From the NCBI GenBank assembly GCA_026419785.1, contig JAODTK010001777.1, positions 407,001-471,000 on the forward strand: a stretch of 64,000 bases of DNA, given 5' to 3'. Positions 11,440 through 23,580 of this stretch are shown here, in pieces (positions within the stretch are counted from its first letter, which is position 1; every line of letters begins with the position of its first letter). Below the pieces are notes generated by a model. The model worked only from the letters and a program-made list of their open reading frames with translations, was not told the DNA's origin and did not search any database. The translations under genes and the position numbers were made by a program. This DNA is from Sclerodactyla briareus (taxonomy: Eukaryota; Echinodermata; Holothuroidea; Dendrochirotida; Sclerodactylidae).

Positions 11440-12330
11440 GACTCCAGAGCGGGGCCGCCCTCCAGAGCCGTGAGCCGTCTCTTCCGGCCTTCCCAACCCG
11501 GGTCTGCCCTCCGAAGCGGTGGGTAGGCTCTCCAGAGCCGGTGTGTGAACCGTCTCTGTCGGCCGTTTCGAGCCGTGTGTCGACCGCTTCCGACCCTCCG
11601 GAGCTGTGGTGCAGGACTTCTTCGGCCTCATATTTAGATGGGCTCTCCCGAGACGAGGGTCAGGCATTCCGGTTTTTCCAGTTCCGTGTCTGCCTCTCTC
11701 AGCCACTGGGCCAGACGGGCTCTCCCGGGCGGAGGGTTAGCCTTACCGACTCCTCCGGAGCCTTAATCCCACTTCTCCGATTCTCCTGAGCCAGATCGAC
11801 CCTCCCGATCCGCGGTTCGATTTTCCCGTCTCTTGGAGCGAGGACCGACTCTTCACCATCCGAAGCCAGACTCCCCTGGTGCATGCGTTCGCTCATCCCG
11901 GGCTGGCCTAGCGGAGCTCGACTCTTACTGCCCGCCTGTGTGAGATGGCCTACCGAGCCGAGGATCGGTCCTGACGCTCACCAGAGCAGTGGTCAGACTC
12001 TTCCCGCCCTCCTGGGTGAGATAGCCTCTTCCAAGACCGAGGAATCGAGAGGCCTTCCGACTGACTCTCCCGAGCAGTGGTCCCACTCTTCGGCCGGTCC
12101 TAACATCGATCCCCTGCGGATGAGTTCAGCCCGGGCTTCCATAGCCGTAGTCAGGACTCTTCCATGCCTCTGTGTGAGGTCGGCCCTACCGAGCAGTGGA
12201 TCGGGCCTGCCGACTCTCCAGAGCAGTGGCCCGACTCTTTCTGCCCTCCTCGGAAGCCAGATCGACTCTCCCGAGCCGTTTGGTGGGCTCACCGTGATCG
12301 ACTGTTTAGGCCCTCCCGGGCCGGATTGGT
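11440..12330. repeat. Irregular ~30/60-bp GC-rich tandem repeat
   Basis: Variants of GACTCTCCCGAGCAGTGG recur (for example near 11528, 11640, 11718, 11974, 12061, 12211 and 12267), alternating with GACTCTTCCGGCCCTCC-like blocks. The spacing is irregular, about 30 or 60 bp. The + strand frame 11883-12554 reads through part of this array with proline/serine-rich sequence and is more likely a by-product of the repeat than a gene. Confidence 0.55.
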
Positions 12331-12624
12331 ACTCCCAAGCCTGCGGGCACAGCCGCGCACCTACTCTTTTGACATCGAAGACAGGTCAGCTTCGAGGCGG
12401 TGGGTCGACCCCACGGCGGTTTCAGTGGTCGGGTTCACCAAGTCGAGGAGACTTAACATCTGCACCGTCGGAAATTTATCCAGGTGGATGGCGGCAGGCT
12501 GTGGGTGTCGGTCCCGCGGACACGGCACTGGTACTGGTTGAAAACGAAGTTTGAGTTTAGTCAAACGCACGCACTCAAACTCTTCCCATGTAGTCAGCTT
12601 TTCTATCCGGCATCGAAGGCGTTC

Positions 12625-13951
12625 TCATTCCGTGGGATGAGAGCCTCGCAAGGCCGTATATCTCTGAGCAGGTTTCGCTCGGGTTCACAATGTGCACTAC
12701 CCGTTGCACCTCGAGCTGGAGAGAGTCGGCCCTCCTCGTTCTCCGAGCTACGCTCTTCGCGAGTCGGTATCCGAGCGTCTGTGGGGGTTACCACACGACG
12801 TTAGTTTCTGCCGCTCTCCAACACAGCCTCGGCCTAGCCGGCACGGGGGGGCGCTCTGGCATCTAAAAACCGCCCAACAACCCCGGTTAGTGACGGCACG
12901 GACCCGCCTACAGTGGACCTGTGCTAGTCTGGTTCAAAGTGCAATATGGGGGAAGTGGTTGAGTAAGTGAAATAGATTTCACAAAACTTACTGGTTGTGA
13001 ATCTGTGAACACTGAATACTTAACCCATATGGACGTACCCACCCTACAGTCCCCACTTCCGGGCCATCACGGGGCGTCCTCCTTCGTCGGACCGCGGGCC
13101 TGCCCCGCAATCCCTTGGACGCCTCTGCTTAGAAAATAAGAAGGACGATAGGGTTGCCAGCCCGGATACTGTAAAGTTGCCAGATGTTCAATGGCGCGGG
13201 GGGGGGTGGTGCAAAGTGCCAATATGGGGTACAAGTATCGTAGTTCACATTCTACAAAACCAGTAGTTTGGAATTCCGTGGGATAGAGAACCTCGCAAGG
13301 CCGGCCATATTCTGAGCAAAGGGTTTCGTCGGCGTTCACAATGTGCCACTATCCCATTGCCCACGCGAGCCTGGAGAGTCGGCCATCTCGTTCCCTCCGA
13401 GATAGCTTCTTCGCGAGACGGTATGGAGCGTCGGTGGGGTTTACCACACGCCGTTCGTTTCATGCTGCTTCTCCAACACAGTCTGGGCCTAGCCGCGAAC
13501 CCACGAGCGGCTGCTCTGCATCTAAACCCGAACAAAAAAACCCTGTGCGTGACGGCACGAAAACCCCCGCGCCTCCAGTGGCCCTGTGCTAATCTAGGCT
13601 GGGCAAGTGCAATATGGGGTAAGAGGAGAAGTCAAGATTTCACAAAACTTACTGGGTTGGGAATCGGTAACTACGACATACTACCCCATATTGACTTACC
13701 CACCCTACACGTCCCCAATTCAGGGCCATGCACGGGGCGTCCTCTCAGTCGGTAGGCGGTCGCGTCCGCCTTCGCCCCTCAATCCCTTGGACCCCTCTGC
13801 CTAGAAAAATAAGAAGGACGAAGGTTGCTAGCCCGAGGACTACTGTTAAAGATTGCCAGATGTTCAATGGCGCCGGGGGGGTTGCAAAGGCCCCATAAGG
13901 GGTAAGTATTCGTAGTCTTACAGATTCACAAACCAAGTAAGTTGTGTGAAA
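12625..13951 (+). repeat. 645-bp terminal repeat, two tandem copies
   Basis: Copy 1 starts at about 12628 (CATTCCGTGGGATGAGAGCC) and copy 2 at about 13270 (AATTCCGTGGGATAGAGAAC). Both run through GTGACGGCACG, GTGCAATATGGG, GGGGCGTCCTC, CCCTTGGACSCCTCTGC, a block complementary to the left terminus, and end in TTCACAAA-CCAGTAAGTT-like sequence. The copies differ by scattered substitutions and single-base gaps. Only the second copy abuts the satellite. Confidence 0.75.
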
Positions 13952-14135
13952 TACGTCATAACACACTTGTTTTGTAATCGACTCACACACAGCTAACCAC
14001 TTGGTTTGTATGCGGCTAATTTGTCATAACACAATGGTTGTTGTGATGGACTCACACACAGCTGACCACATGGTTAGTGTATGCCATGCAAGCTTTGTCT
14101 TAACCACTCTTGTGTTATGGACTCAGTGATACTAG
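13952..14135. repeat. ~70-bp satellite, right part (2-3 copies)
   Basis: Same unit as 8030-8715 (CGTCATAACACACTTGTTTT, GACTCACACACAGCTAACCA, CTTGGTTTGTATGCGGCTAA). It continues the array after the cassette and fades after about 14130. Confidence 0.8.
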
Positions 14136-14462
14136 CCTCCATGGGCACCATGTATCGTGGACAGCATGCAATACATCGTTCCCTGTTTGCTGTCTACTCA
14201 ACCAATATTATCTAGGGGAAGCCCGCAATCACATCTATTCATAGCCGACACCCTTCTCTTCGTTTGTGAATGTCACCTATCAGGTCGTAACCCTGCCAAA
14301 AAATTATTGCTCACCTCAATATTGATAGGCACCGTGCTCGTGGGTTCACTTTGTGTGGCATGTACCCACATGTCGCCTGGTTTCTGGTTATTAGGGCTGT
14401 TCATATGCATAATCGCAATTTTTTGATTCCTTGACGAAGTAGAGGAATCTATGCCGGTCACG

Positions 14463-14513
14463 GTCGTGTGTGTGTGTGTGTGTGTGTGGTGTGTGTGCGT
14501 GTGTGGTTTTGTG
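14463..14513. repeat. TG microsatellite
   Basis: An almost pure GT run of about 25 units with a few interruptions, directly before the first family A copy of the next block. Confidence 0.9.
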
Positions 14514-14930
14514 TTGTGTGAACGCCCAGCCTTGTAAACACACGGTAACTTGATTCATGTCTGGTAGGTCCAGGCTACATACTTGTATGTGTGTTCCCCC
14601 TGATGAGTTGCATGAACCCCTACTTGTTTGGGGGTCAGGGTAGAGGTCACCTGAGGTCACCAGAGGTCGTCTGAAAACCTTGTAAACACGATAAGTCGAC
14701 TGTTGGTATGATCGGGTTTGAGATTTGGTGTATAGCCTTTCTTATGGGGAGTACAGGAACCCTATTGTTTTTGGTTTAGGTTGGGGGGTGAAATTTTGGT
14801 CAAAACATGGAACATTGCAAAAGTCACTTTTTGGCTAAATTTGGGCTTGAACACGAAACTCAACCCCACCTGACAGATGGAGCTCATACTTGTATGTGAG
14901 TTCCCCACTGATGATACATGACCGAACCTA
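14514..14930 (+). repeat. Interspersed repeat family A, leading copy
   Basis: Holds AACCTTGTAAACACGATAAG, a GGTATGATCGGGTTTGAG block, GAACCCTATTGTTTTTGG and the CCACCTGACAGATGGAGCTC block. These blocks return in the same order about 320 bp later, so the family has an internal ~320-bp period. No coding frame is conserved between copies. Confidence 0.7.
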
Positions 14931-17841
14931 ATTGTTTTGGGTCAGGTCGAGGTCATCTGAGGTCACAGATTGTCACAGAAGCTGAAACCTTGTAACCCGA
15001 TAAGTCCAGAATGGTTGGTCTGATCAGGTTAAATTTCCAGCGTGTAGCTTTCTTATGGAAGCACGAAACCCTATTGTTTTTGGTGTGGGATGGGTTCCTT
15101 TTTGATCAACTGAAAATTTGTGAAAAGTCGATGTTTTGTGGCCAATTTGGCCCTTGTAACACGATCACTCAAAACAAAGACTCACCCTGGATGGCTGAGC
15201 TCTACTTGTTTAATGTGTTCCCCATAATGAGTAAATGAACCCTTCGTTTTGGGGTCAGGGTCAGTGGTCCTCTGAGGTCACCAGAAGGTCAAAGTCTCGA
15301 AACCGTGCCATTTAGTGTGGCACTTTCTATCAGAGTACAGGAACCCTTCCCCCCTTACAAAAAAATCTGACGAAAACTGGGGTGTCGTCAGGGGCGGCAC
15401 CGCAAAGACAGGGTGGTGTTCGGCGTGTGGCCTTGATCAGGGGTGGAAACGGGGTGCTCAGCCCATGAACCCCCATGTCATGACACCCCCTGACATGGTT
15501 GTCAACCAAGAGTTCAATTGTTTGGTCATCCTATATGTCCCTACATTGTCAAGGCAGTGGTTCAAGCAGAGCCAACACCTGGGCACCCCCCACTCAGTAG
15601 TTATCACCCCGTCATTGCATGTAACGAACCCTTTCACCAAGATACGTGCCACATTTCATAGATTTCAATAAAATAGCTGGTTGGCATGGTGTCAGTGACA
15701 TGGTTTGACCATCAGACTAATAAGTGATGGGTTTCATGGTCAGGGCTTGACCATGTCCACGTCCCATGCCTTGCCCTTGTCATCAACCCTGCCAACCATG
15801 CCTTACACGGGGACCGGGGGTCTTACACCCCTATTAATCCACCCCGAACGACCATTATCGCCACCCACGAACACCCATGTTTTTTTGGCCAAGTTTTTTG
15901 TAAGGGTTGTTGGTTTGGTTGGAAAAAAAAGGGGAAATTGTCCGGACCTCATTTGCCCAATGAGCTGGTACAATCTCCCATTTATACCTTGGTGTCTTGC
16001 TATAAGGTAGTCAGAAAAGTCATAGACTCACCTAAGAAGCCTTTTGGCTTTCTGGGTACTCTGGTTGTTGGAATCTTTCATCATTGGAATAGGACTAGCT
16101 CTCACCTTCCCTTCATCAGCCCCCCCTCCAACAGAATTGTATTTGTGTTCACATGGTTCAATCTGATTCATACTGCAATTTGGCTGAATCGTTATTTCCC
16201 TGTTTGAAAGTATGTTATATCTGTGATTTCTGTAATTTGTCTACTTTGTTGGGTCTACATCTGCCTGCTCAAGGCCCATGCCTTGAAAATCTAAATCATT
16301 AATTGCCTTTTGAATGCTCTATATTAAATACTTATTGAGAAAGAGACTGCTAGTTTTGCTGACGTCCATGGCTCCCTTCATAATTACAAAGTGAGCCCTA
16401 TTGTTTGGGCAGGTCAAGGTCATCGATGTCCCCAAATGTCAAGTCTGAAAACCTTGTAAACACGATAAGTCCCGAATGGTTGGTCTGATCAGGTGAAATT
16501 TCGCGTTTAGCTTTGCTTAGGGGACACAGAAACCCTATTGTTTTTGGTGTGGGTTGGGGTAATTTTGATCAAAATAAAATTTGTGAAAAGTCGATGTTTT
16601 TGGGGGGCCAATTTTGGCTTGTAAACACGCATACTCTACTCCACCTGGATGGATGAAGCTCATACTGTTATATTTGTTCCCTCTAATGAGTAAATTAACC
16701 CATCGTTTTGGGGTCAGTTCAGTTGTCATCTGAGTCACCAGAGGTCAAAGTCTGAAAACCGTGAAATTTTTAGTGGTGTCACTTTTCCTCATCAAGAGTA
16801 CAGGAACCCTTCCCTTACCAAAAATCTGACTAAAAACTATGGGTGTCGCCAGGGGGCGTCACCGCAAAGACAGGTTGTTCACCTTGATCAGGGTTAAACA
16901 TGGGTGATCATCCATGAACACCCATGTCATTACACCCCTGACATGGTTGTCACCAAGAGTGTCAATTGTTTTGTATCCTATCCCTAATGTCCAGACTGGG
17001 TCCACGGGCGTGGTTAAGCCAGCAGACCTGGGGGCCACAACAACCCCCACTCAGTATTTTCCCCCACGTCAGTGCATGTCAAAGACCCTGTCACAAGAGT
17101 ACTCCACATTTCTAGATTTCAATGAAAAAATGGTTGCATGGTTGTCCTTGACATGTTGACCCATTCAAACTAATAAGTGACATGGGTGTCATGTCAGGCT
17201 CTGACATGTCACAACAGTCCCAGCCTTGCCCTTGTCATAAACCCTGCCAAACCTCCTTACCAAGGGGACGGGTGTCTGACACCCGCTATAACACCCACCG
17301 ACCTGACCATGTCGCCACCCATGAACACCCATGTTTTTTGTCCAAGTTTTTTTGTAAGGTTTGTTGGTTGGTTGAAAAAAGGGGAAATTGTCGGACCTCA
17401 TGTTGCCCATAATGAGCTGGTACATCTCCCATTTTTCCTTGGGTCTGGCTATAGGTTCAAAAGAGCAAGGAATCACTAAGCCTTTTGGCTTTCCTGGTGT
17501 TGAAATCTTTTCCATCATTGGAATATGACTAGCTCTCTCACCTTCCCTTCAGCCCCGCTCCAAACATTTGTATTTGTGTTCACATGTGTTGCATCTTAAT
17601 TCATCATCAAAGTTGGCTGTAACTGTTTTTCCCCTGTTTTGAAAGTAATGTTTATGATCTGGTGATTTGCTGTAATTGTCTACTTTTTGGGGTCTACAAT
17701 GCCTCTCAAGGCCCATGCCTGAACTCTTAAGGGATCAGTAATTGGCCGTTTTGAATCTCTATATAATACTTTATGGGAGAAATCGACTGCTAGGTTTTGC
17801 TGACGTCCATGTATCCCTGAATATTACAAAGTGAGCCTCCC
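14931..17841 (+). repeat. 1.45-kb tandem duplication of family A (two units)
   Basis: Unit 1 is about 14931-16395 and unit 2 about 16396-17841. Matching landmarks are offset by 1.45 kb: GGTTGGTCTGATCAGGT (15012 and 16478), CAGGAACCCTTCCC (15340 and 16801), CATGAACMCCCATGTCAT (15464 and 16915), GAACACCCATGTTTTTT (15870 and 17323), CCTTTTGGCTTTC (16038 and 17481) and TTTTGCTGACGTCCATG (16356 and 17795). Units differ by many single-base indels. The numerous short frames on both strands read different phases of the same repeat and are not genes. Confidence 0.85.
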
Positions 17842-18016
17842 CGAACTTAACTGGGTTTACATCTTGGGTCATGACAGACAGAGATATGCTCGTCCCCCCG
17901 CCAAAATTAACAGGGTTACTTATTGTGTCTGACAGACGAACACAGCTGATTGGATGAATGAACGGGAACACCAAGAAACATCCTATTCACACAGTGAGGG
18001 AGAGGATTGCAAAAAC

Positions 18017-18215
18017 CGTCATGTTTACCACTCTGATCTATGTACATTGGAACACCGCATGTGGGCCATGGCACAGTCTGTTTACTGCTGAGGTCTATGT
18101 ACATTGGAACACTGAATGTGGGCCAATGGGCACAGTCATGTTTACTGCTGCTGAGTCTATGGTACATTGAACACACACGAATATTGGGCTCCCATGGGCA
18201 CTTCATGTTGCTCCT
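18017..18215. repeat. ~62-bp tandem repeat, three copies
   Basis: The unit contains TCATGTTTACTGCTGAG, TCTATGTACATTGGAACAC and GAATGTGGGCCAATGGGCAC. Copies start near 18017, 18076 and 18138; the third is more diverged. Confidence 0.75.
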
Positions 18216-18375
18216 CTGAAGTGGCATAGTTCAACATGAGCTAAGGGGGGCAATCTTTCTTAAGTGCAGTGTGCTGACCATCACGGTGAATTGAGCGATG
18301 TCAGGCAACGCTCGAGTAAGCTCGGGTGGGTAATCTAACTTGCTATTATCCGGGTTGCCGGACTGCCTAAGTCTG

Positions 18376-18407
18376 TTTCCCCCCCCCTCCCCCCCCCCCC
18401 CCCCCCG
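18376..18407. repeat. C homopolymer-rich tract
   Basis: Runs of C broken by single T bases. It is a likely site of length error or polymorphism. Confidence 0.9.
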
Positions 18408-21400
18408 TGGGTTTGTTGATCTATTTATCCGTGGATCTACCATCCATCTAGATACCTGCTTATTTTGGGGGAATAATTGTCATCTGGTGATTTGCCTAGA
18501 GCCTTCACAGTTCATCGGTGAAAATATAAAGCCATAAACTTTTTCCATTTCCTCCTTTTTTCCATATGTATGACTGTGTGCCAAACCCTTGCGTTATGGT
18601 GGGACGGGGCATGACAATTGGCAACACCTTTGTTTGCGTCTGTCTCCCAGTGTTTCGATGGTCCAACTGCGAGATCAGTTTTTGAGTATCATCATTATTA
18701 TTTTTACAATCTTCACTGTGAAGTTATTATAAGTCATGAGCGTAACCGGAATGCAGAAACCTGTTACAGAAGTTACCATCTCAACAGGTTCTATTGAATG
18801 TGCAAGCTTTAGAAGCTGATAATAATTCAGTACCGTAGTTGGTGTGTGGCCTTGATCTCTGAACTCTGCAATTCAGTTTGCGATTTTTCTGTCATAGCTA
18901 TTAGTATGATATAAGGCGCCAATCCCAAGATGTTGTCATTGACCTAGAAACAAATTTTGATCCCGTATTGTGAAACCCTAACAACTGAAAATTTCAGTTT
19001 TCAGATTAGGCGTATGGCCATGTTAGGCAGTCTCAGTATTTACTGCTTTAATCCACCTGTATTGATGACATCACCGAGGATGTGGTATTTGCCTATAGAA
19101 TGTTATATGAATTTATGAAGTACTACGCCAACAAATCGGAAGTTTCCATATCATGTCCCTCGTTTACATGTCACAATATGTACATGTATTGTATGTTGTT
19201 ACTCGACCCTAGCGCATGCTTCAAAAATCCTATCTCCAGTAGTCCTGGGGGCTTCCTCCACTTTCGTGTCCTCCGGCTACTGGATTTCAGTTGCGAAATG
19301 CCCGGTCGGGCTATACCGGCAATTTGTAGTCTGTATTTTTAAAAGTACAGTATTACGGAGCCCATATTATATAGCCAACACATAATAAATCATCAATACA
19401 ATTTCGGCGGTCGCCCAAATTGCGATACAAGTGTAATATATTTTACACTTTGTCTGCACTATCGGATTAGCCGTTGTAAAGTTTAAATATTATCGTGTAT
19501 CATCTCAGTAATAGTGCAATTGCCCTTACACACTAATCCGCTGCGGTAAATTGCCATCAACAGCGGCCTCTATCGGCCCATCCGCCGCAGCGCGAATTGC
19601 ATGAATTTAATTACATCAAAAAATCGACTCCAGAAAGTGAAATGCACAATAAAATTAAGATATTTTAAGAGAAAACATGTGTGGCTTTCCAACCATATAC
19701 TTTGTGTAGTTCTGCTATCAACCTTTATTCAATTCAAACCAGTGTTTAACCGCCTAAGGTGCGGGGACTTTTGCGCGATCTCACATCATGTTTCAGAAAT
19801 CATCGTAATGTACACACTAGCACTACAAGGGCATGCTAAAAACCCCATTTGTTATCCGCACAAGGCTCGATAACTTTCAGATCTGGTGCATGTACACATG
19901 CATGTTCCATGTGGACTGGGACCAATTCACTGCAATAACATTAAAATCTGCAATCTGAAAACATTAAAAATCATCAATAACGGAACAGGCCGTAGAGGGG
20001 TGATACAATACATTTCACAAATATTGAATGATGTTATTTGATGGTGCCTTCAGGTAGTTAACTCTTTTCTGATCTAGGCTAAGTGTTGTCCCGCCAAATC
20101 ATAGCAGTTGCATAGCTTAGGCCTACTGCTGGCTACCTTGGTTAGGAATTCTTAATGCCATTGAAAGAATTACATATTTGTGTTTCGTTTTCCCTTTCAT
20201 TTATCACACATCAATTGTTTGCTGGGAAGAGCATTCCTATGGCCAGAGAAAGGTTGCCGTTGAAGGATTTTTGCCCTTTCGGCAGTCATGTATCTATGGG
20301 ATGGAAGCAGAAGTGTGGCATGGGTGGAGTCATCCCCAGATACCCACTGTCTAATACAGTGTAACTGTGTAAAGCCATCCATAGCTTGTAGATGCAGTGG
20401 AGACTGGATTGGAGAGAGGCATTTCGGAGACACTGGGACGTGGCCAACAGACAGGAGGCTAACCCCCTTATGCAAACATATCCGGTTCCCTATCGTAAAA
20501 GCTAGCAATGTTCGGCGGCATGCAAGTGCATGTACAGAAAATTTCGCCGATCGTGAGAAACCCCCCACCCCCCCCCCCCTCCCGATTTTGAAATCCCCCT
20601 TTGAAAAATTGAGAGGGGGGAATCCCCCCCCCCTCTTTTGAACTAGCGTAAACAGCTGACTACCACTAAATGCCCATCAATTTCATTAGAGCGTTGGTAT
20701 TTGCTAAAACTAACATTTTAAACAAACCGTAAATCCTGGACAGAAAAAAAACCCAGTCAGGCCCGTCGGGCTAACCAAATTCCAGCCACTCGGGTAGCCC
20801 GTAGGGCTAACTAATTCAAAATATTTTTCGAGCACCGCCTAATAGATATTCCATCCACAGCCATGTTCAGTTGGTTTGAATTGCTTAGCTTAACATGTTA
20901 GGAGGCATATCGATCAGAGGTGAATTATTAGGTCAGTTTTAATGGAGCCAACAAGATGAATATTCTCATGAACATCTCAGAAAGACCACTGTACCACAGT
21001 GAACCATGAATTGAAGACAAAGACCTTGATCATCGCACTGCAAGTATACAGCCACCTAGGGGGGGGGGTGGGGGGTGTGGGGGTTGTGGTGGGGGGTACA
21101 ACGTCCGTGACTGCTGGCCTTCGACGCAGAATGCTTGCCAAAGCATCACTAATCGCACTCTGCCATACTTAGGCCCATCTTCCAGATGAGTGAATTGAAC
21201 CCCCAACCCAAGCTACACGCATGACTCAGGATTTCTGCCAACCCCACCCATCTTGTTCTTATCTGGCAATATCAATGACTGTCCTTCCCAATCGCTGTCT
21301 GACAATGCTTGTTTTGGCATGAGATGTGTTAATCATTGACTGTCTCTGTCCGCTGGCTTCACGGAGACGTTATTTGAAAATGGTAATATTTATGGCCGTT

Positions 21401-22369
21401 GGTGAAGTTATCAATTACCATTTGTTCGTCCGAGCAATTATAAGAAGAAGAGTTGTAAAGAACATAATTGTTTTACATTGTTTATTTCGTGCCAGATCTG
21501 GCTAAAAACAGAACTCCGATTATTTTTTGTTGTATGTTTTTATCTTTAGAAATCCATAAATTTTGTTGTTTGCTACTGCTAGCATGTCACAAAAGAGAGA
21601 TCAGCAAACCCCACCCCCATGGCATGCTTTTCTCTGGAATAGCCCACAGCTGCAATTGATCATAGTCCTTACAATTCAATGGCGCACCGCCCCGCAACTA
21701 CGACAACAATACAGTACTCGTGTAGTGGAGCTCGTCCATTGTGCATTGACTCTACGCTGTCTCTGATGAAAATTTTTTTTCTGGGAGATTCTGTTGAAGT
21801 ATAAGTTTACTAGCAATTGAAATAATATAGTTTTGGTCAGTGTGACTGAATCCTGGGCTCGAGGTGCCCTTTGCTCAACTTGTTTTCAGCATAGCCAGAC
21901 TTTTACCAAAAATCTGGGGATGGGGGCCTGTTCCGAGGGTGGAGTAGTATCAGCAATATTGCATAGAGCATGCACTGTTTTATCAGTGATTGTGGTTTAG
22001 GAGTGGGAGTTGACGGCTCCACGAGGGAGGCCTCAGTCTAAGTCTGGAAGGGCAATAAATCACTTGTCTACATACAGACATGAGAGCACATGGCACTCAG
22101 GTAGGGCCGACTTTTTCCTCCTTCCTATACTATTTGTACTGCATTTCCTGCCTTGATCGGACCACGTTTTTGGTAGCTTCCCATTTTGGGTATTTTTTCT
22201 TGTCTTTGACCTGGCAGACTTTTTCAACAATCGTCCATCCATTTGCAGCCTATATCCTGGTAACTCGTCCAGTACGTGCTGAATCAAGGGGCACAAACTA
22301 CTTGGGTGATGGAAGGGGAATCTATCACTACTCACTAACCCCATATTGCATGCACAGCCTACACGCCAA
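18408..22369. other. Long stretch without a recognised gene
   Basis: Non-coding sequence, presumably intron. It holds a C-rich/G-rich pair (20563-20634), a short inverted and repeated element (GCCCGTCGGGCTAACC and GCCCGTAGGGCTAAC, 20760-20810) and a G-rich segment (21058-21100) with several GGG runs that could form a quadruplex. The longest frames (for example 20197-20568 on -, 20288-20641 on +) overlap each other on opposite strands and show no family signature. Confidence 0.4.
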
Positions 22370-23289
22370 ATCGGAGGAATTCTTAGCCAAGATGCCCATG
22401 ACTTAAACGTTTCAAACTGGCAAAAACAAAGGACAATAGGGTTTTCCCGCACCGGACTACTGTAAAGGATTGCCAGATGTTCCATGTCATTGGGTGGATG
22501 TAGTGCAATAGGGGGTAGTTTAGTTTAGTGAATAAGGGTCATGCAGGACAAAATTTCTCATAACCGACTACCCCCGGAGCCACACATCCCAGGAAGAAAA
22601 ATGAACCAAACCACTAAATATTGCCCGTGATTACCCGGAAAAAGGAATCAAGACTGTTCTTGAACGAATTCACCCTCTTATAGAGAACAACATTTTCAGG
22701 AAACAATTCCACTCATTGGATCACGCATCTGCGAGAAGAAATATTTTACGAATGTCCAATCTGCAGCGCTTTTGCCACGAGCTTGAGACAGTGGCCTCTA
22801 TTTGGCAGTACCCTTGAAAAATTCAAAAAAGTAGTGGAAGGGCAGGCCATCCAGTCCATGGACAAATTTGAATGACCTGGCTCAAGTCACCCCGATTCCC
22901 GCCTCAGCTCCATGGTAGTTTAGACCGAGACGCCATAATCTTTTCCTCGTAGGTAAATTTTTCATACCAGTCAATCATCTTTGCCCTACGCTAAACTTTT
23001 TCAATAACCTGCTTGTCTTTTGCCAAAGTAGGGATTCCACACTTGTACATGTGCATATTCCAGGTGCTGGTCGCACGAGTTGGCTTGAACGCCTGACAAC
23101 AATATCATTATCAGGAAACTGAAGTAGGAGTGACGTCTTAATCAAGCAAGAATCCAATAGATCAAAGTACCTCTTCTAAGCAGATTCGGCACACTGCTTG
23201 GAAGGTTCAAAAAGAATCAAAAACAAACCCCAAGATCTTTCTGAAATTCCCTCCTGAATATTTTGGCCATTTACACTTGAAGAAAGCGT

Positions 23290-23580
23290 TGCGATTGTAA
23301 GAAACATGCATTTACTTGGCTTGTCGACATTGAAAAATTTGCCAGTCGGAAGACATTTGGAAAATTATATCCAGATCCCGTTGAACAATTTCATCACATT
23401 ATCGAATGATCTCCCGATACAATTTTGTATCGTCTGCAAACTTCTGAACCCTGGAATGAACAGAACCTTCAAACGTCAATTACGCCAGAGAAGAAAGGTA
23501 ACGGCCCAAGAACCGACCCTGCGGGAACAAACAACACTAGTGAACTTTTGCCAAGAAGACGGACGCCCATTGAATTGACA
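23290..23580 (-). pseudogene. LINE copy 1 reverse transcriptase segment with FADD motif
   Basis: Read on the minus strand, 23429-23440 encodes FADD, followed by TKLYRE, the palm-domain metal-binding motif of LINE reverse transcriptases. Upstream on the minus strand come the equivalents of the VPQGSVLGP region (about 23500-23560). Downstream is sequence matching the FNVDK and NRNASF region that is clearer in copy 2. The frame ends soon after the motif, so this is a remnant. Confidence 0.65.

Larger units (their letters stand above)
8716..13951. mobile_element. ~5.2-kb GC-rich cassette with inverted termini inside the satellite
   Basis: The interior is visibly much richer in G and C than the surroundings. 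The left end (8730-8890) and right end (13800-13940) are inverted copies: the left contains CGCGCCATTGGACATCTGGC and GGGCTGGCAACCCTA; the right contains GCCAGATGTTCAATGGCGCC and AGGTTGCTAGCCCG. The right end is doubled as a 645-bp tandem. Both junctions resume the same ~70-bp satellite, which argues for insertion. A solo copy of the left end lies at 22370. I could not recognise a transposase, reverse transcriptase or recombinase on either strand; the interior is saturated with short GC-rich frames. Inverted ends plus a doubled right end invite comparison with DIRS/PAT-type tyrosine-recombinase elements, but this is only an analogy. A composite satellite is the alternative. Confidence 0.6.

Noticed and set aside
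11883-12554. 223-codon protein-coding gene
   Set aside because: The frame crosses a degenerate GC-rich repeat, is open on the opposite strand too, and has no domain signature.
9100-12600. rDNA block suggested by high GC
   Set aside because: None of the invariant 18S, 5.8S or 28S stretches could be recognised on either strand.
20288-20641. Cys-containing frame (CNCVKPSIACRC) as an EGF exon
   Set aside because: Cysteine spacing does not fit an EGF module and no acceptor/donor pair brackets it.
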